From: Desulfovibrio sp. A2
GTDB taxonomy: Bacteria > Desulfobacterota > Desulfovibrionia > Desulfovibrionales > Desulfovibrionaceae
Length of the DNA: 64,000 bases
Direction of reading: 5' to 3'
Assembly (NCBI RefSeq): GCF_000226255.1
Contig: NZ_AGFG01000064.1
Coordinates: 1-64,000 of the forward strand
Shown here: positions 8,484 to 17,353 of the stretch, piece after piece
How positions within the stretch are numbered: position 1 is the first letter of the stretch
How the letters are laid out: each line of letters starts with the position of its first letter
The notes under the pieces: model-generated
Told to the model about the DNA's origin: nothing
Seen by the model: only the letters and a program-made list of their open reading frames with translations
Databases searched by the model: none
Program-made: the position numbers and the translations under genes

Positions 8484-8920
8484 TGCCCGACACGCCCGAT
8501 ACGGTAGACATCGCCGAACGCAACGCCAACGTCGAGACCACCGGTGCCGGGCGGTCCCCCTCGGCGCGCCAGGGCGAACCCGCTCGCATCGAGCGGGTTT
8601 CCCCGGCCACGGACATCATCGAGCAGGCCGACGGCTTCCACATCCTGATGGACCTGCCCGGCGTGCCGCCCGAAGGGCTGACCATCGACCTCGAGGAGAA
8701 CGAGGTCACCGTCACCGGGCGCAGCAGCTACGCCCCGGCGGGCAACGACCGGCGCATGCACGCCGAGTTCGACGCCGTGGAGTTCGTGCGCACCTTCACC
8801 CTGTCGGACATGGTGGACAGGGAGCGCATCCGCGCCGTGCTCAAGGATGGGGTGCTGAACCTGTTCCTGCCCAAGGCCGAGGCCGCCAAGCCAAGGCGCA
8901 TCGAGATTACCCAGGGGTAG
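8480..8920 (+). CDS. Second Hsp20-family small heat shock protein
   Basis: A 146-residue Hsp20 protein, more divergent than its neighbour. A 40-residue Asp/Thr/Ala/Arg-rich N-terminus precedes the alpha-crystallin domain (about 44-140: DGFHILMDLPGVPPEGL, then AEFDAVEFVRTFTL and DGVLNLFLPKAEAAKP). Start ATGATG overlaps the upstream hsp20 stop by 4 bp; AGGAGG lies a few bases upstream. Pairs of dissimilar Hsp20 genes in one operon are common in deltaproteobacteria and probably form mixed oligomers (inference). A strong terminator follows at 8944-8973. Confidence 0.92.
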   Translation: MMPDTPDTVDIAERNANVETTGAGRSPSARQGEPARIERVSPATDIIEQADGFHILMDLPGVPPEGLTIDLEENEVTVTGRSSYAPAGNDRRMHAEFDAVEFVRTFTLSDMVDRERIRAVLKDGVLNLFLPKAEAAKPRRIEITQG

Positions 8921-8943
8921 CGCATCCGCACCGTCGCAATGGA

Positions 8944-8973
8944 AAGGCCCCCGGCAATGCCGGGGGCCTTTTG
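8944..8973 (+). terminator. Rho-independent terminator of hsp20 operon
   Basis: AAGGCCCCCGGC - AAT - GCCGGGGGCCTTTTG: a perfect GC stem with a short loop followed by TTTT, 25 nt after the second hsp20 stop. Confidence 0.9.
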
Positions 8974-9021
8974 TCGTCGCACAAGGATGCGCCTGGTGGA
9001 CAATCTGTCGAAACTCCGCGC

Positions 9022-10206
9022 CTACCGGAACCAGCCGCGCTTGTGGAAGAACCACATCATGCCCACGGCCACGGCCAGCATGGCCGCCAGCACCGCGTAG
9101 TAGCCGTAGTCCCAGTCCAGCTCCGGCATGTGGCGGAAGTTCATGCCGTAGACCCCCGCGATGACCGTGAGCGGCATGCATACCGCCGTGAGCACCGTGA
9201 GCACCCGGATGCGATGGTCGGTACGGCGTTGCAGCACCAGCAGGCAGAACTGGTACAGGTCGCGCAGGCGCATTTCCAGCCGGGCCTGGCTGCGCGCCAG
9301 GTGGTTCTGGTTGTCCATGATGTCGCGCAGGCCCTCGCGCTGGCTGGTCAGGGGCAGGGCGGTGGCCTGCAGGGTTTGCAGGGTGGCCAGGCAGTAGAAC
9401 TGGTCCTCGAACTGGATGGACAGCCGGGTGATGGCGCGCTTCAGCGGCAGGATGTCGTCGGGGGTGACGGCGTCGGGCGTGTCGTCCAGCATCTCGGCCA
9501 GTTGTTCCACGCGCGAGCGCGCCTCCATGTAGAAATGCACGTTGGCGTCGATGCAGGCATCCAGCAAAAAGATGAGCAGGGCCTGCACGCTGGCCTGGAG
9601 CGGGGCGTTGCCGGAGCGGATCATCTGCACCAGCCGGTCCAGCAGGGGAATTTCCTCGTCGTGCAGGGTGATCATGCGGCCGGGCAGGCAGAGCACCGTC
9701 AGGTAGCGCCCGTGAGAGGCGTCCCATACATGGCGGGTAGGCAGGTGCACCATGATGCCCGAGGGAAACACGCTGACCTCGGGGTAGCGGCGCGGGGCAA
9801 GGCAGGCTTCGGTCACGTCGTCGGGCAGCTCGTAGGGGGCGAGGAAGCGGCCGAGGTCGTCGCGCGAGTGGGTGGTCACGTCCTGCCAGATGACGGCGGG
9901 CCTCGCGGGCTCGGCACCGCCTAGCCAGACGCCGGAGGGCCTCGGCGTCTCGGCCCCGTTCGCCCCCGCGTCGGCGGGTTTCGCGGGTTCGGTTCCGTCC
10001 GCCCTCGTGTAGGCGGGCCTCGCGGGCTGGGCCTCGCCTGGCCCGGCCGTGGTGCGAGCCGTTTCGCCGGAAACGCCGGATGGCACGGCGGCGATGGTGC
10101 AGTCCGGGGCGAGGTGCAGGGTGCGCACGCGCAGGCCGCCCTCGGGGGCGTCCTGCGAGGCGTCTTTGGGGGGCTTGATGGGGGCATTCGTGGTGGATGC
10201 GCTCAT
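9022..10206 (-). CDS. corA: CorA-type Mg2+/divalent cation channel
   Basis: A 394-residue CorA-superfamily channel for Mg2+ (or Co2+/Ni2+/Zn2+ efflux) in the inner membrane. The selectivity signature YGMN is at 353-356 between two C-terminal membrane helices, followed by an acidic periplasmic loop (MPELDWDYG) and a basic tail (HKRGWFR). The N-terminal cytoplasmic funnel is present (about 140-330). Unusually, residues about 45-115 consist of four degenerate 13-15 residue repeats of the type PARPA...GAE, absent from normal CorA. Start is uncertain: the ATG at 10206 and another at 10248 both lack a clear Shine-Dalgarno. The gene is divergent from the REC-HDOD regulator. Confidence 0.87.
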   Translation of the reverse strand: MSASTTNAPIKPPKDASQDAPEGGLRVRTLHLAPDCTIAAVPSGVSGETARTTAGPGEAQPARPAYTRADGTEPAKPADAGANGAETPRPSGVWLGGAEPARPAVIWQDVTTHSRDDLGRFLAPYELPDDVTEACLAPRRYPEVSVFPSGIMVHLPTRHVWDASHGRYLTVLCLPGRMITLHDEEIPLLDRLVQMIRSGNAPLQASVQALLIFLLDACIDANVHFYMEARSRVEQLAEMLDDTPDAVTPDDILPLKRAITRLSIQFEDQFYCLATLQTLQATALPLTSQREGLRDIMDNQNHLARSQARLEMRLRDLYQFCLLVLQRRTDHRIRVLTVLTAVCMPLTVIAGVYGMNFRHMPELDWDYGYYAVLAAMLAVAVGMMWFFHKRGWFR

Positions 10207-10370
10207 GGGGGCGTGTGTACCACCATTCGCGGCGATGCGTAAGGGCATGTTGTCGTTCGTTCCGCGCGTATGCGTTGCCTGAATGTGGGGTGGGTGCTAT
10301 CATGTTCCATGCTCTGGCGGCAGCCCGGACGCGGGACCGGCGGAGCGCGAGCGACGAGGGGGAATGCGGC

Positions 10371-11612
10371 ATGGAATGCAACGGACGGGAACCCGGCGGC
10401 AAGCTGCGGGTGCTCTTCGTGGACGACGAGCCCAATGTGCTGCACGGGCTGCGGCTTGCGCTGCGGCACATGCGCGAGGCGTGGAGCATGTCTTTCGCGC
10501 AGGGCGGGGCGGAAGCGCTGGACATGCTGGCCCGCCAGCCGCACGACGTGGTGATTTCGGACATGCGCATGCCCGGCATGGATGGCGACAAGCTGCTGAC
10601 CGAGGTGCAGCGCCGCTTTCCCGACACCCTGCGCATCATCCTTTCCGGGTATTCCGACTATGCCATGATCATGCGCACGGTGAAGCCCGCCCACCAGTTC
10701 CTGAGCAAGCCGTGCAGCCACGAGGACCTCGCCCGAACCGTGAACCGCGCCCTGCGCCTGCGCGAGGTGCTGTGCAACCCCGGCATCCGCAACCTGCTGG
10801 GGGCCGTGGGGTCGCTGCCTTCGCTGCCCGAGGTCTTCGCCGCCCTGCGCGAGGAGATGGACAAGCCGGAACCCTCGCTGCAACGCATCGGCGACCTGGT
10901 CTCGCGTGACATGGGCATGACCGCGTCCGTGCTCAAGCTGGTCAACTCCTCGTTCTTCGGGTTGCGCAGGCACATCGCCACGCCGCGTCAGGCGGTGGTG
11001 CTGCTGGGGCTGGAGACGGTGCGCGGCCTGCTGCTGCTTTCCGAACTGTTCCGCCAGTTCGTCCCGCCGCCGGAACTGGGCTGTTCCACCGACCTGTTGT
11101 GGCGGCACTGCACGGGGGTGGGGCGGTTCGCCCGCGTCATCGCTGCGGCGGAGGGACTTTCGGCGGCGGAGCAGGACGACTGTTTCATCGCGGGGCTGCT
11201 GCACGACGTGGGCAAGCTGGTGCTGCTGTCGCAGATGCCGGAGGAATACGGCGCGGCCCTGGCGCGCGTGCGCGAGGAGGGCGTGACGGTGCACGACGCC
11301 GAGCACGGGGCCTTCGGCGCGTCGCACGCCGAGATGGGCGCGTACCTGCTGGCGCTGTGGGGCCTGCCCGACCGCGTGGTGGAGGCGGTGTACCGACATC
11401 ACGCCCCCGCCTGCGGCAGCGCGGACACGGCCTGCGTGGCCGCCGTGCACGCCGCCAACGCCCTGCATCATGAACTGGTGGTGTTTTCGCCGGGCCGTGC
11501 GCCGCGTCCGGTGGACGACGGCTGGTTGGCAGCCTGCGGGCTGGCCGGGCGCATGGCCGTGTGGCGCGACGCCTGCGTGGGCGCGCTGACCGAGCAGGAA
11601 CCGGAAGAGTAG
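10371..11612 (+). CDS. Response regulator with HDOD output domain
   Basis: A 413-residue cytoplasmic regulator. The REC domain (about 12-130) shows acidic pair D18-D19, phosphoacceptor D64 (VISDMRMPGMDG) and K113 (LSKP). The HDOD domain (about 140-345) retains LLHDVGK and is related to HD phosphohydrolases but usually non-catalytic. HDOD proteins act in signalling in many deltaproteobacteria; the target here is unknown. The ATG at 10371 is selected by GAGGGG about 10 nt upstream and by starting directly before the REC fold. No partner kinase is adjacent. It is divergent from corA and followed by a strong terminator at 11734. Confidence 0.9.
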   Translation: MECNGREPGGKLRVLFVDDEPNVLHGLRLALRHMREAWSMSFAQGGAEALDMLARQPHDVVISDMRMPGMDGDKLLTEVQRRFPDTLRIILSGYSDYAMIMRTVKPAHQFLSKPCSHEDLARTVNRALRLREVLCNPGIRNLLGAVGSLPSLPEVFAALREEMDKPEPSLQRIGDLVSRDMGMTASVLKLVNSSFFGLRRHIATPRQAVVLLGLETVRGLLLLSELFRQFVPPPELGCSTDLLWRHCTGVGRFARVIAAAEGLSAAEQDDCFIAGLLHDVGKLVLLSQMPEEYGAALARVREEGVTVHDAEHGAFGASHAEMGAYLLALWGLPDRVVEAVYRHHAPACGSADTACVAAVHAANALHHELVVFSPGRAPRPVDDGWLAACGLAGRMAVWRDACVGALTEQEPEE

Positions 11613-11733
11613 CCGCTGTCGCGCCACGTCCGCTTTCGTGCCGCGTGGCCGGTTCCTGGTCTGGCTATGCCTTTTGGGCTTGCCTTCGCCGCCCGTGGGG
11701 GGTAAGGAGTCCCTTCCGCAACAGCCCCGCCCG

Positions 11734-11761
11734 ACCACAGGTGCCAGCCTGTGGTTTTTTT
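11734..11761 (+). terminator. Rho-independent terminator
   Basis: ACCACAGG (11734-11741) pairs exactly with CCTGTGGT (11748-11755) around a 6-nt loop, followed by seven T residues. It lies 120 nt beyond the REC-HDOD gene. Confidence 0.9.
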
Positions 11762-12183
11762 GCGGCGCGGGGCGTTCCGCCACGGCTTTGCCGCCGGGCT
11801 TCCATGTTCCCCATCAGTTGCGTTCACGGGCAGGCTCCGCCGCACCCGGACCCCGCGTCCGGGGGGCCGTGCGTCGCTCGTGCGACGGCAGCCGCGTCAC
11901 GGAATGCAGGCCGGGACGGGGGAGCGGAAGCCGGGCAGACGGGAGTGACCGGCAAGGCCGCCGAAGCGGCGTTGCGGAAAAGTACACGGATGCGGGCATG
12001 CGCCCCGCCGGATGCCGTGCCGTCCCCTTGCCGGGGGCCGGGCGGATTGTCCCGCGCGGGGTGGATTCATTTTTTCCGGGTTGCGCGCGCGTTTCCGGCG
12101 GCATGGTCCGCCGGGGGGGAATGCGCCGCCCGTGGCGCCGGGCGCAGGCCCGGCGACGGAACCGACAAGCGAAAGGTGTGTTG
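11762..12183. other. Gene-free stretch upstream of the zinc-ribbon gene
   Basis: Open frames here translate to Arg/Gly/Pro-rich sequence with no ribosome binding site and no recognisable family. I see GC hairpins (for example around 11860-11885) but no match to riboswitch cores I know. It presumably holds the promoter and a long leader of the gene at 12184. Confidence 0.4.
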
Positions 12184-12699
12184 ATGCGTAGTACAGGACT
12201 TGCCGCCGGGACGATCATCGAAGCCAAGTGCACCCGATGCAACGACATCACCGGCCACGTCATCGTGGCCATGGTCGGCGGTGAAGTGGTGAAGGTCGAA
12301 TGCCGGGCCTGCGGCTCGGTGCACAAATACCGTCCCCAGAAACAGGACGCCCCGCGCAGCGCCGCGCCCTCGGTGCGCAAGGTGCGCGCCGGTTCCACCC
12401 GCGCCGAGGCCGTGGACGTTTCCGCCTCGCGGTCCGAGGCCGCCCGCAAGGCCGCGGCCACCCGCGCCCAGCAGCGCGCCGCGCGCGACGCGGAGGCCAC
12501 CGAGGTGGCCTGGAAGGTGGCCATGACCCGCAACCCGGCGGAAACCAACCGCAAGTACAGCATGAACGAAGGCTACGAAGAGGGCGAAATCATCGACCAC
12601 CCGGTGTTCGGCCCCGGCCTTGTGCGCGCCGTGGTGCGTCCCGACAAGGTGGAAGTGCTCTTCCAGGAAGGGCTGAAGGTGTTGCGCTGCGTCTGCTAG
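12184..12699 (+). CDS. Small zinc-ribbon protein with basic/Ala-rich linker
   Basis: A 171-residue cytoplasmic protein of unknown function. The N-terminus has two CxxC knuckles, C16-C19 and C40-C43, spaced like a zinc ribbon. A central Ala/Arg/Ser-rich helical linker (about 55-110) follows. A C-terminal domain (about 118-171) contains EGEIIDHPVFGPGLVRAVVRPDKVEVLF, resembling the short beta-barrel 'HPxFGxG' segment found in several nucleic-acid-associated bacterial proteins. A DNA- or RNA-related role is an inference. The ATG at 12184 follows GAAAGG; frames further upstream are not gene-like. Its TAG stop is the first three bases of the palindromic element at 12697-12845. Confidence 0.78.
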   Translation: MRSTGLAAGTIIEAKCTRCNDITGHVIVAMVGGEVVKVECRACGSVHKYRPQKQDAPRSAAPSVRKVRAGSTRAEAVDVSASRSEAARKAAATRAQQRAARDAEATEVAWKVAMTRNPAETNRKYSMNEGYEEGEIIDHPVFGPGLVRAVVRPDKVEVLFQEGLKVLRCVC

Positions 12700-12845
12700 G
12701 TGCTATCTCCAAATTGTCCTTTCGCTCGTTGGCTTCGTCAAACTTCACCTGCCATGTCGGTCGAATACGATAAGAGTATACTCCCTTATGGCAGGTTCGT
12801 TTTCCTCGCCAACGAACGAAATGCCTGCTTTGGAAACAGCCCCTA
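12697..12845. repeat. ~150-bp imperfect palindromic (MITE/REP-like) element
   Basis: Arm A (12697-12755) and the reverse complement of arm B (12788-12845) align over nearly their whole length at roughly two-thirds identity. Shared blocks are TAGGxGCT, TCCAAA, TTTCGxTCGTTGGC and ACCTGCCAT. The 32-nt centre contains the palindrome AGTATACT (12775-12782). The composition is lower in GC than its surroundings. There is no open frame of note inside. It resembles a non-autonomous mobile element or a structured intergenic repeat. Confidence 0.65.
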
Positions 12846-12892
12846 AGGCATGTGCGTGGCGAGCCCTGTGCCTGCCCAATCGCACGACAACG

Positions 12893-12921
12893 AAAAACCC
12901 GGACCTTGGTCCGGGTTTTTT
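12893..12921. terminator. Bidirectional rho-independent terminator
   Basis: AAAAACCCGGACC (12893-12905) and GGTCCGGGTTTTT (12908-12920) are perfect reverse complements around TT, with U-runs on both strands. It can end the zinc-ribbon transcript and the convergent GGDEF/EAL gene. Confidence 0.92.
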
Positions 12922-12958
12922 CATGCCCCGTGAACGGGCCGATGCATGCCGCCATGTG

Positions 12959-15900
12959 TCAGGATGCGGCCGTTCCGTTCGCGCCCTGGAGCGCTGGATC
13001 CGCCCCGGCCTCGATGATCCCCGCCGCCCGCGCCTCGTCCACAGGGCGCGAGAAGTGGTAGCCCTGCACCGCGTGGCAGCCAAGCTCGGCCACGATGGCG
13101 AACTGTTCCGCCGTCTCCACGCCCTCGGCCACCACGTGCAGGCCAAGGCTGCGGCCCAGGGTGACCACGGTGCGCACGATCTCGCGGTTTTCCGCGTCCC
13201 CGGCCACGCCCGAGACGAACGAGCGGTCCACCTTCAGGGTATCCACCGGAAAGCGTTGCAGGTAGGCCAGGGACGAATAGCCGGTGCCGAAGTCGTCGAT
13301 GCCGATGCCCACCCCCAGCCTGCGCAGGGCTTCCAGCCGCTGCAACGCGCCGTCCGGGTCCTTCATGATGGCCGTTTCGGTAATCTCCAGTTTCAGAGCT
13401 TCCGGCGGCAGGCCGGTGTCGGACAGCACGCGGGCCACCCGGCCGGTAAGATTGGGCTGGGATGCCTGGCGCGCCGAAAGGTTCACCGAAACGTACAGGC
13501 CGCGCGCAGCGGGCAGTTCGGCCCGCCAGCGGGCCAGGGTGGCCGCCGCCTGTTCCAGCACCCACTGGCCGATGCGAAGGATGAGCCCCGTCTCTTCGGC
13601 CATGGGGATGAACCGGGCTGGCGGCACCGCGCCCTCGGTGGGGTGCCGCCAGCGCACCAGCGCCTCGAAGCCCAGCAGCGCCGGGCCGTCCACGGCGAAC
13701 ACCGGCTGGTACTCCAGGTACAGCTGCTTGCGGCGCAGGGCCAGGGAAAGGTCGCCCTCCAGGGTCATCATTTCCATGGTGTGGCGGTGCATGGACTGGT
13801 TGAACACCCGGAACCGCCCCTTGCCCTGGGCTTTGGCCTGGTACATGGCGATGTCCGCGTCGCGCAGCAGCGCGTCGGCGGTATCGTACCCCTGGGTGCG
13901 CAGGACCATGCCGATGCTGGCGGACGTGCGCACCACCTTGGCCCCCATGCGCACCGGGCGTTCCAGCGCGGCCAGCAGGCGGCGGGTTATCTGCACGATG
14001 CGCCGGGGCGAGTCCACGTCCTCCAGCAGCAGGGCGAATTCGTCGCCGCCAAGGCGGGCCACGGTGTCGCCCGCGCGCACCACCGGGCGCATGCGCCGGG
14101 CCACTTCCACCAGCAGGTTGTCGCCCGTGGTGTGGCCGTGGCTGTCGTTGATGAACTTGAACCGGTCCAGGTCCAGCATCAGCACGGCGAAGCGGTAGCT
14201 GTCGTTGCGGCGGCGGCGCTGGATGGCCCGGTCGATGCGGTCCAGCAGCAGGGCGCGGTTGGGCAGGCCGGTAAGCGGGTCGTGCAGGGCGAGGTGGGTC
14301 AGCATTTCCTCGCCCTGCTTGCGTTCTATGGCCACGGCCACCTGTTCGGCCACGGGCACCATCAGTTCCGCGTCGCGGGCCGAGAAGAATTCCGAATCCT
14401 CGTAGTGCTGCACCACCATGGCCCCGATGACCTTGCCGCGTGAACGCAGCGGGGTGCCCAGCCAGGCCGCCGGGCGAGAGCCGAACACCGGCCGCGCCTC
14501 CATGTCGCCGCCGTGCAGGTGCAGTTGCCTGCCGGTGCGGATGACCTCCAGCGTGGGGCTGCGCACTTCGGGGTCGGAGATGTGCTCCACCGGGCTGTAG
14601 CGGGCGTCGCGCTCGTCGGCGAAGTAGGCGAAGTCCAGGCGGTCTTCCGGTTCGTTGACCAGGGCGATGAAGAAGTTGGGGGCCTGCACGTGATGGCGCA
14701 GGGCGGCGTGGATGGACAGGAACAGTTCGTCCAGGTCGCGGGTTTCGTTGATGGCGTTGGCGATGTGGAACAGGATGCCCGCGATGGCTTCGCCCTGCTT
14801 GCGGTCGGTGATGTCGGCCAGGGCCCCGGCCACGCGGGCCAGGCGGCCGCCGGGGGCGCGCCGGGCCGCGCCGCGCGCCAGCACCCAGCGCCACGTGCCG
14901 TCGGTGTGGCGCATGCGGAATTCGTGCTCGAAGCGCTCGGCGTCCTCGCCGGTGATGCGGCGCACCTCGGACAGCACGCCCAGCCGGTCTTCCGGGTGCA
15001 GGATGGCCGCGACATCCATGGGCGACAGTATCTCGTCGGGCGCGCGGCCCATGATTTCGAGGCAGCGCGGCGAATGGTACAGGGTGTTGGTGGCCAGTTC
15101 CCATTCCCAGATGCCGTCGTTGGTGGCGGAAATGGCCATGTCGTAGCGCTGGCGGCTCTTTTCCAGTTCCAGCACCTGGTTGCGGCGTTCGGTAATGTCG
15201 CGGATGGTCTGGATGACCCCGGCAAGGCGGCCTTCGCCGTCGCGCAGGGCCGAGGCCACGGTCCACACGTACGCGCCCCGGCCATGGTACAGCGACGGCA
15301 CGTAGGCTTCCGCCGTCAGCTTGTCGCCCTGTTCTCCGAACAGGGTGTAGTGGCTGGGCAGCGGCAGATCCGGGGTGAAGAAGCGGTCGCCCAGCAGGGG
15401 AATGCGCTCGCCGTAGAAGGGCAGGGCGTACTCGAAGTTGCCGCGCCCCAGCATGTCGCCCGCGCTGTGGCCGGTCATATCCTCCATGGCGCGGTTCCAG
15501 GCGGTGACCCTGCGGTTCGCGTCCAGCACCAGGGCCGCGTCGGGCAGGAAGTCGATGATGTCGCGCAGCCTGCGCCAGGCCTCGGAAAGCTGGTCCTGCA
15601 TCACCTTCTGTTCGGTGATGTCCAGCACGAAGCCGTCGATGAACTCCGCCTCGTCTTCGCCGATACCGCCCAATCCGCCGGACCCGCCGGTATTCGCGCC
15701 CGTGGCCGGGCCGCGCACCAGCCGCGCGCTGACCAGGCCCCAGAACTGCGAACCGTCGCGACGTTTCAGCCGCAGTTCCATGCGGTCCACGCGGCCGGTG
15801 GCCCGCAGCGCGTTCACGAAGCGGCGGCGGTCGTCCGGGTAGGCGTACATCTGCCGGGGAATGTCGGTGACGCACTCCAGCATTTCTTCGGTGGTGGGGC

Positions 15901-16510
15901 AGCCCCAGATGCGCGCGTATTCCGGATTGACGTTCTCGTAGCGGCCTTCCGGCGTCACGCGGAAGATGCCCACCGGCGCGCTGGTGAAGATGGCGTGGTA
16001 CTGCTCGCGGGCGTGGTCCAGGGCGTCGGTCCCGCTTCGGGCGGCGGCGTCCTGTCCGGCGGGCGAGGGCGTGGCGGGGGATGGCCCGGCCCCGTCGGCT
16101 GGGCCGGAACGGCCGCCGCGCCGCAGGTACAACCCCGCCAGAAGGCCCAGCAGCCCGGCCAGCAGAGCGGCCACGAGCCCGCCCGGCAGTTCGCCGGGCA
16201 ACCCATCGGGCGCGCCCGCCGTCAGCGTGGTCGCGGTCTCGGCCGCGCGGGCCGCGCTGGCGGCAAGAACGAGGCATGCGGCGGCAACGGCCGAAAAGGT
16301 GCGCGCGGGGAGCAGGCGGGGTGCGCGGGGCAGGTGGAATTGCTCCCGCGGTCGGCGGCGCGGGCAGCGAGGAACGGCTTGATGGCGGACGGCGGGCATG
16401 GAGCCCGGCGGGGCGGTATGGTTGCGGCGGCGCGGGCAGGGGGCTGGCGCGCGCGAGAATGCGCGCGGTGAAGCCTGCTGCGGCCATGACGCCTTGCGGC
16501 GGGTGGTCAT
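12959..16510 (-). CDS. Membrane PAS/GAF sensor with GGDEF and EAL domains
   Basis: An 1183-residue cyclic-di-GMP signalling protein. Basic N-terminus, a signal/anchor helix (about 71-90) and a second helix (about 110-130) leave a short periplasmic loop. Three PAS domains follow (about 165-295, 315-445, 450-575), then GAF (about 590-740), GGDEF (motif GGDEF at 821-825) and EAL (E949 in EALVRW; also KLEITET and DDFGTGYSSL). Both catalytic signatures are intact, so diguanylate cyclase and phosphodiesterase activities are both possible; GGDEF may alternatively be regulatory. Start at 16510 is supported by AAGGG upstream and is preferred over an in-frame ATG at 16753. It converges on the zinc-ribbon gene with a shared terminator. 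Confidence 0.9.
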   Translation of the reverse strand: MTTRRKASWPQQASPRAFSRAPAPCPRRRNHTAPPGSMPAVRHQAVPRCPRRRPREQFHLPRAPRLLPARTFSAVAAACLVLAASAARAAETATTLTAGAPDGLPGELPGGLVAALLAGLLGLLAGLYLRRGGRSGPADGAGPSPATPSPAGQDAAARSGTDALDHAREQYHAIFTSAPVGIFRVTPEGRYENVNPEYARIWGCPTTEEMLECVTDIPRQMYAYPDDRRRFVNALRATGRVDRMELRLKRRDGSQFWGLVSARLVRGPATGANTGGSGGLGGIGEDEAEFIDGFVLDITEQKVMQDQLSEAWRRLRDIIDFLPDAALVLDANRRVTAWNRAMEDMTGHSAGDMLGRGNFEYALPFYGERIPLLGDRFFTPDLPLPSHYTLFGEQGDKLTAEAYVPSLYHGRGAYVWTVASALRDGEGRLAGVIQTIRDITERRNQVLELEKSRQRYDMAISATNDGIWEWELATNTLYHSPRCLEIMGRAPDEILSPMDVAAILHPEDRLGVLSEVRRITGEDAERFEHEFRMRHTDGTWRWVLARGAARRAPGGRLARVAGALADITDRKQGEAIAGILFHIANAINETRDLDELFLSIHAALRHHVQAPNFFIALVNEPEDRLDFAYFADERDARYSPVEHISDPEVRSPTLEVIRTGRQLHLHGGDMEARPVFGSRPAAWLGTPLRSRGKVIGAMVVQHYEDSEFFSARDAELMVPVAEQVAVAIERKQGEEMLTHLALHDPLTGLPNRALLLDRIDRAIQRRRRNDSYRFAVLMLDLDRFKFINDSHGHTTGDNLLVEVARRMRPVVRAGDTVARLGGDEFALLLEDVDSPRRIVQITRRLLAALERPVRMGAKVVRTSASIGMVLRTQGYDTADALLRDADIAMYQAKAQGKGRFRVFNQSMHRHTMEMMTLEGDLSLALRRKQLYLEYQPVFAVDGPALLGFEALVRWRHPTEGAVPPARFIPMAEETGLILRIGQWVLEQAAATLARWRAELPAARGLYVSVNLSARQASQPNLTGRVARVLSDTGLPPEALKLEITETAIMKDPDGALQRLEALRRLGVGIGIDDFGTGYSSLAYLQRFPVDTLKVDRSFVSGVAGDAENREIVRTVVTLGRSLGLHVVAEGVETAEQFAIVAELGCHAVQGYHFSRPVDEARAAGIIEAGADPALQGANGTAAS

Positions 16511-16668
16511 CTGAGGCCCTTGGGAAGACGGGTTGAATTCAAAAAGGATAGAGGATTCCGTGCCGTTTGAAAAGCGGCCTTTGGGAGCATGTGCCTGATG
16601 TAATGGAGTATTGACCTGGCCCGGCGGCCGGGCCGCGCGCAAGCGCGCCCTTTGCGTTGCATGCACGC

Positions 16669-16702
16669 AGGGTGGCACCACCCTTGATGTTTCCTGTTGA
16701 CG
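16669..16702 (+). promoter_or_regulatory. Palindrome plus -35-like element upstream of RRM gene
   Basis: AGGGTGGCACCACCCT (16669-16684) is a perfect 16-bp palindrome. TTGACG follows at 16697-16702. It lies in the divergent 302-bp region between the GGDEF/EAL gene and the RRM gene, and no -10 hexamer is clear. It could be an operator for either gene. The rest of 16511-16812 holds no gene. Confidence 0.35.
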
Positions 16703-16812
16703 GATGGCCCCGCATGGGGCAAGGGCAGAAACTGGGGCCGCGCAGCAGGACATCGGTCCTGTCCCGATGAAACGGCGCGGGAGTGTTCCATTTTTAGTGA
16801 GAGGTTTTTCGC

Positions 16813-17079
16813 ATGGCCAAGTCTATCTACGTCGGCAATCTGCCTTGGTCCGCCACCGAGGACGAAGTGCGCAGCCTGTTCGGCACCTACGGCAATGTGC
16901 TTTCCGTCAAGCTGGTCACCGACCGCGAAACCGGGCGCGCCCGGGGCTTCGGCTTCGTAGAGATGGATGACGCCGCCGCGGCGGCCGCCATCGAAGCCCT
17001 GGACAACACCCCGTTCGGCGGGCGCAACCTGCGCGTCAACGAGGCGCAGCCCAAGGCTCCCCGCCCCCCGCGCTACTAG
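16813..17079 (+). CDS. RRM-domain RNA-binding protein
   Basis: An 87-residue single-RRM protein. RNP2 (SIYVGNLPW) and RNP1 (ARGFGFVEM) are both complete with their aromatic residues, and the domain ends in RNLRVNEAQP followed by a short Pro/Arg tail. Such stand-alone bacterial RRM proteins (cyanobacterial Rbp-like) bind RNA and are often cold-inducible; that regulation is family knowledge and not visible here. GAGAGG lies 9 nt before the ATG. It is monocistronic, followed by a small 9-bp repeat array and a GC hairpin. Confidence 0.93.
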   Translation: MAKSIYVGNLPWSATEDEVRSLFGTYGNVLSVKLVTDRETGRARGFGFVEMDDAAAAAAIEALDNTPFGGRNLRVNEAQPKAPRPPRY

Positions 17080-17136
17080 CCTTGCCGCAGAACGCTTTTC
17101 CGCCCACGGGCGGTTGCAGGCCAAACTCTGCAAACG

Positions 17137-17166
17137 CTGCCAATTCTGCCAATTCTGCCAATTCTG
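17137..17166. repeat. 9-bp exact tandem repeat CTGCCAATT x3
   Basis: Three exact copies of CTGCCAATT followed by CTG, in the untranslated region after the RRM gene. Confidence 0.85.
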
Positions 17167-17171
17167 AATGA

Positions 17172-17210
17172 CGCCGCCGTCCCGAAGCCCACGTTTCGGG
17201 GCGGCGTTCC
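17172..17210 (+). terminator. Hairpin, probable terminator of RRM gene
   Basis: CCCGAA (17181-17186) pairs with TTCGGG (17195-17200) and CGCCGC (17172-17177) with GCGGCG (17201-17206), with a 3-nt bulge. Only TTCC follows, so termination is weakly supported. Confidence 0.45.
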
Positions 17211-17353
17211 ACATTGCCCGGCGGGTGGCGCGAACGTGGGCGGAACGCGCCATGTTGCATCCCCCGTCCGCAGGCTGTATATTTGGATAGGAAATCGCGC
17301 CGTCATTCCCGGCGGCGTGGCAAACGATTCCGTCTCAAGACAAGGAGAACGAG

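Noticed and set aside
11762-12183. Possible riboswitch or structured leader upstream of the zinc-ribbon gene
   Set aside because: GC hairpins are present, but I could not match the conserved cores of cobalamin, TPP, SAM or other riboswitches.
12788-13061. Possible small protein frames crossing the palindromic element and terminator
   Set aside because: They run through the inverted-repeat arm, the terminator and the antisense of the GGDEF/EAL gene, and have no ribosome binding site.
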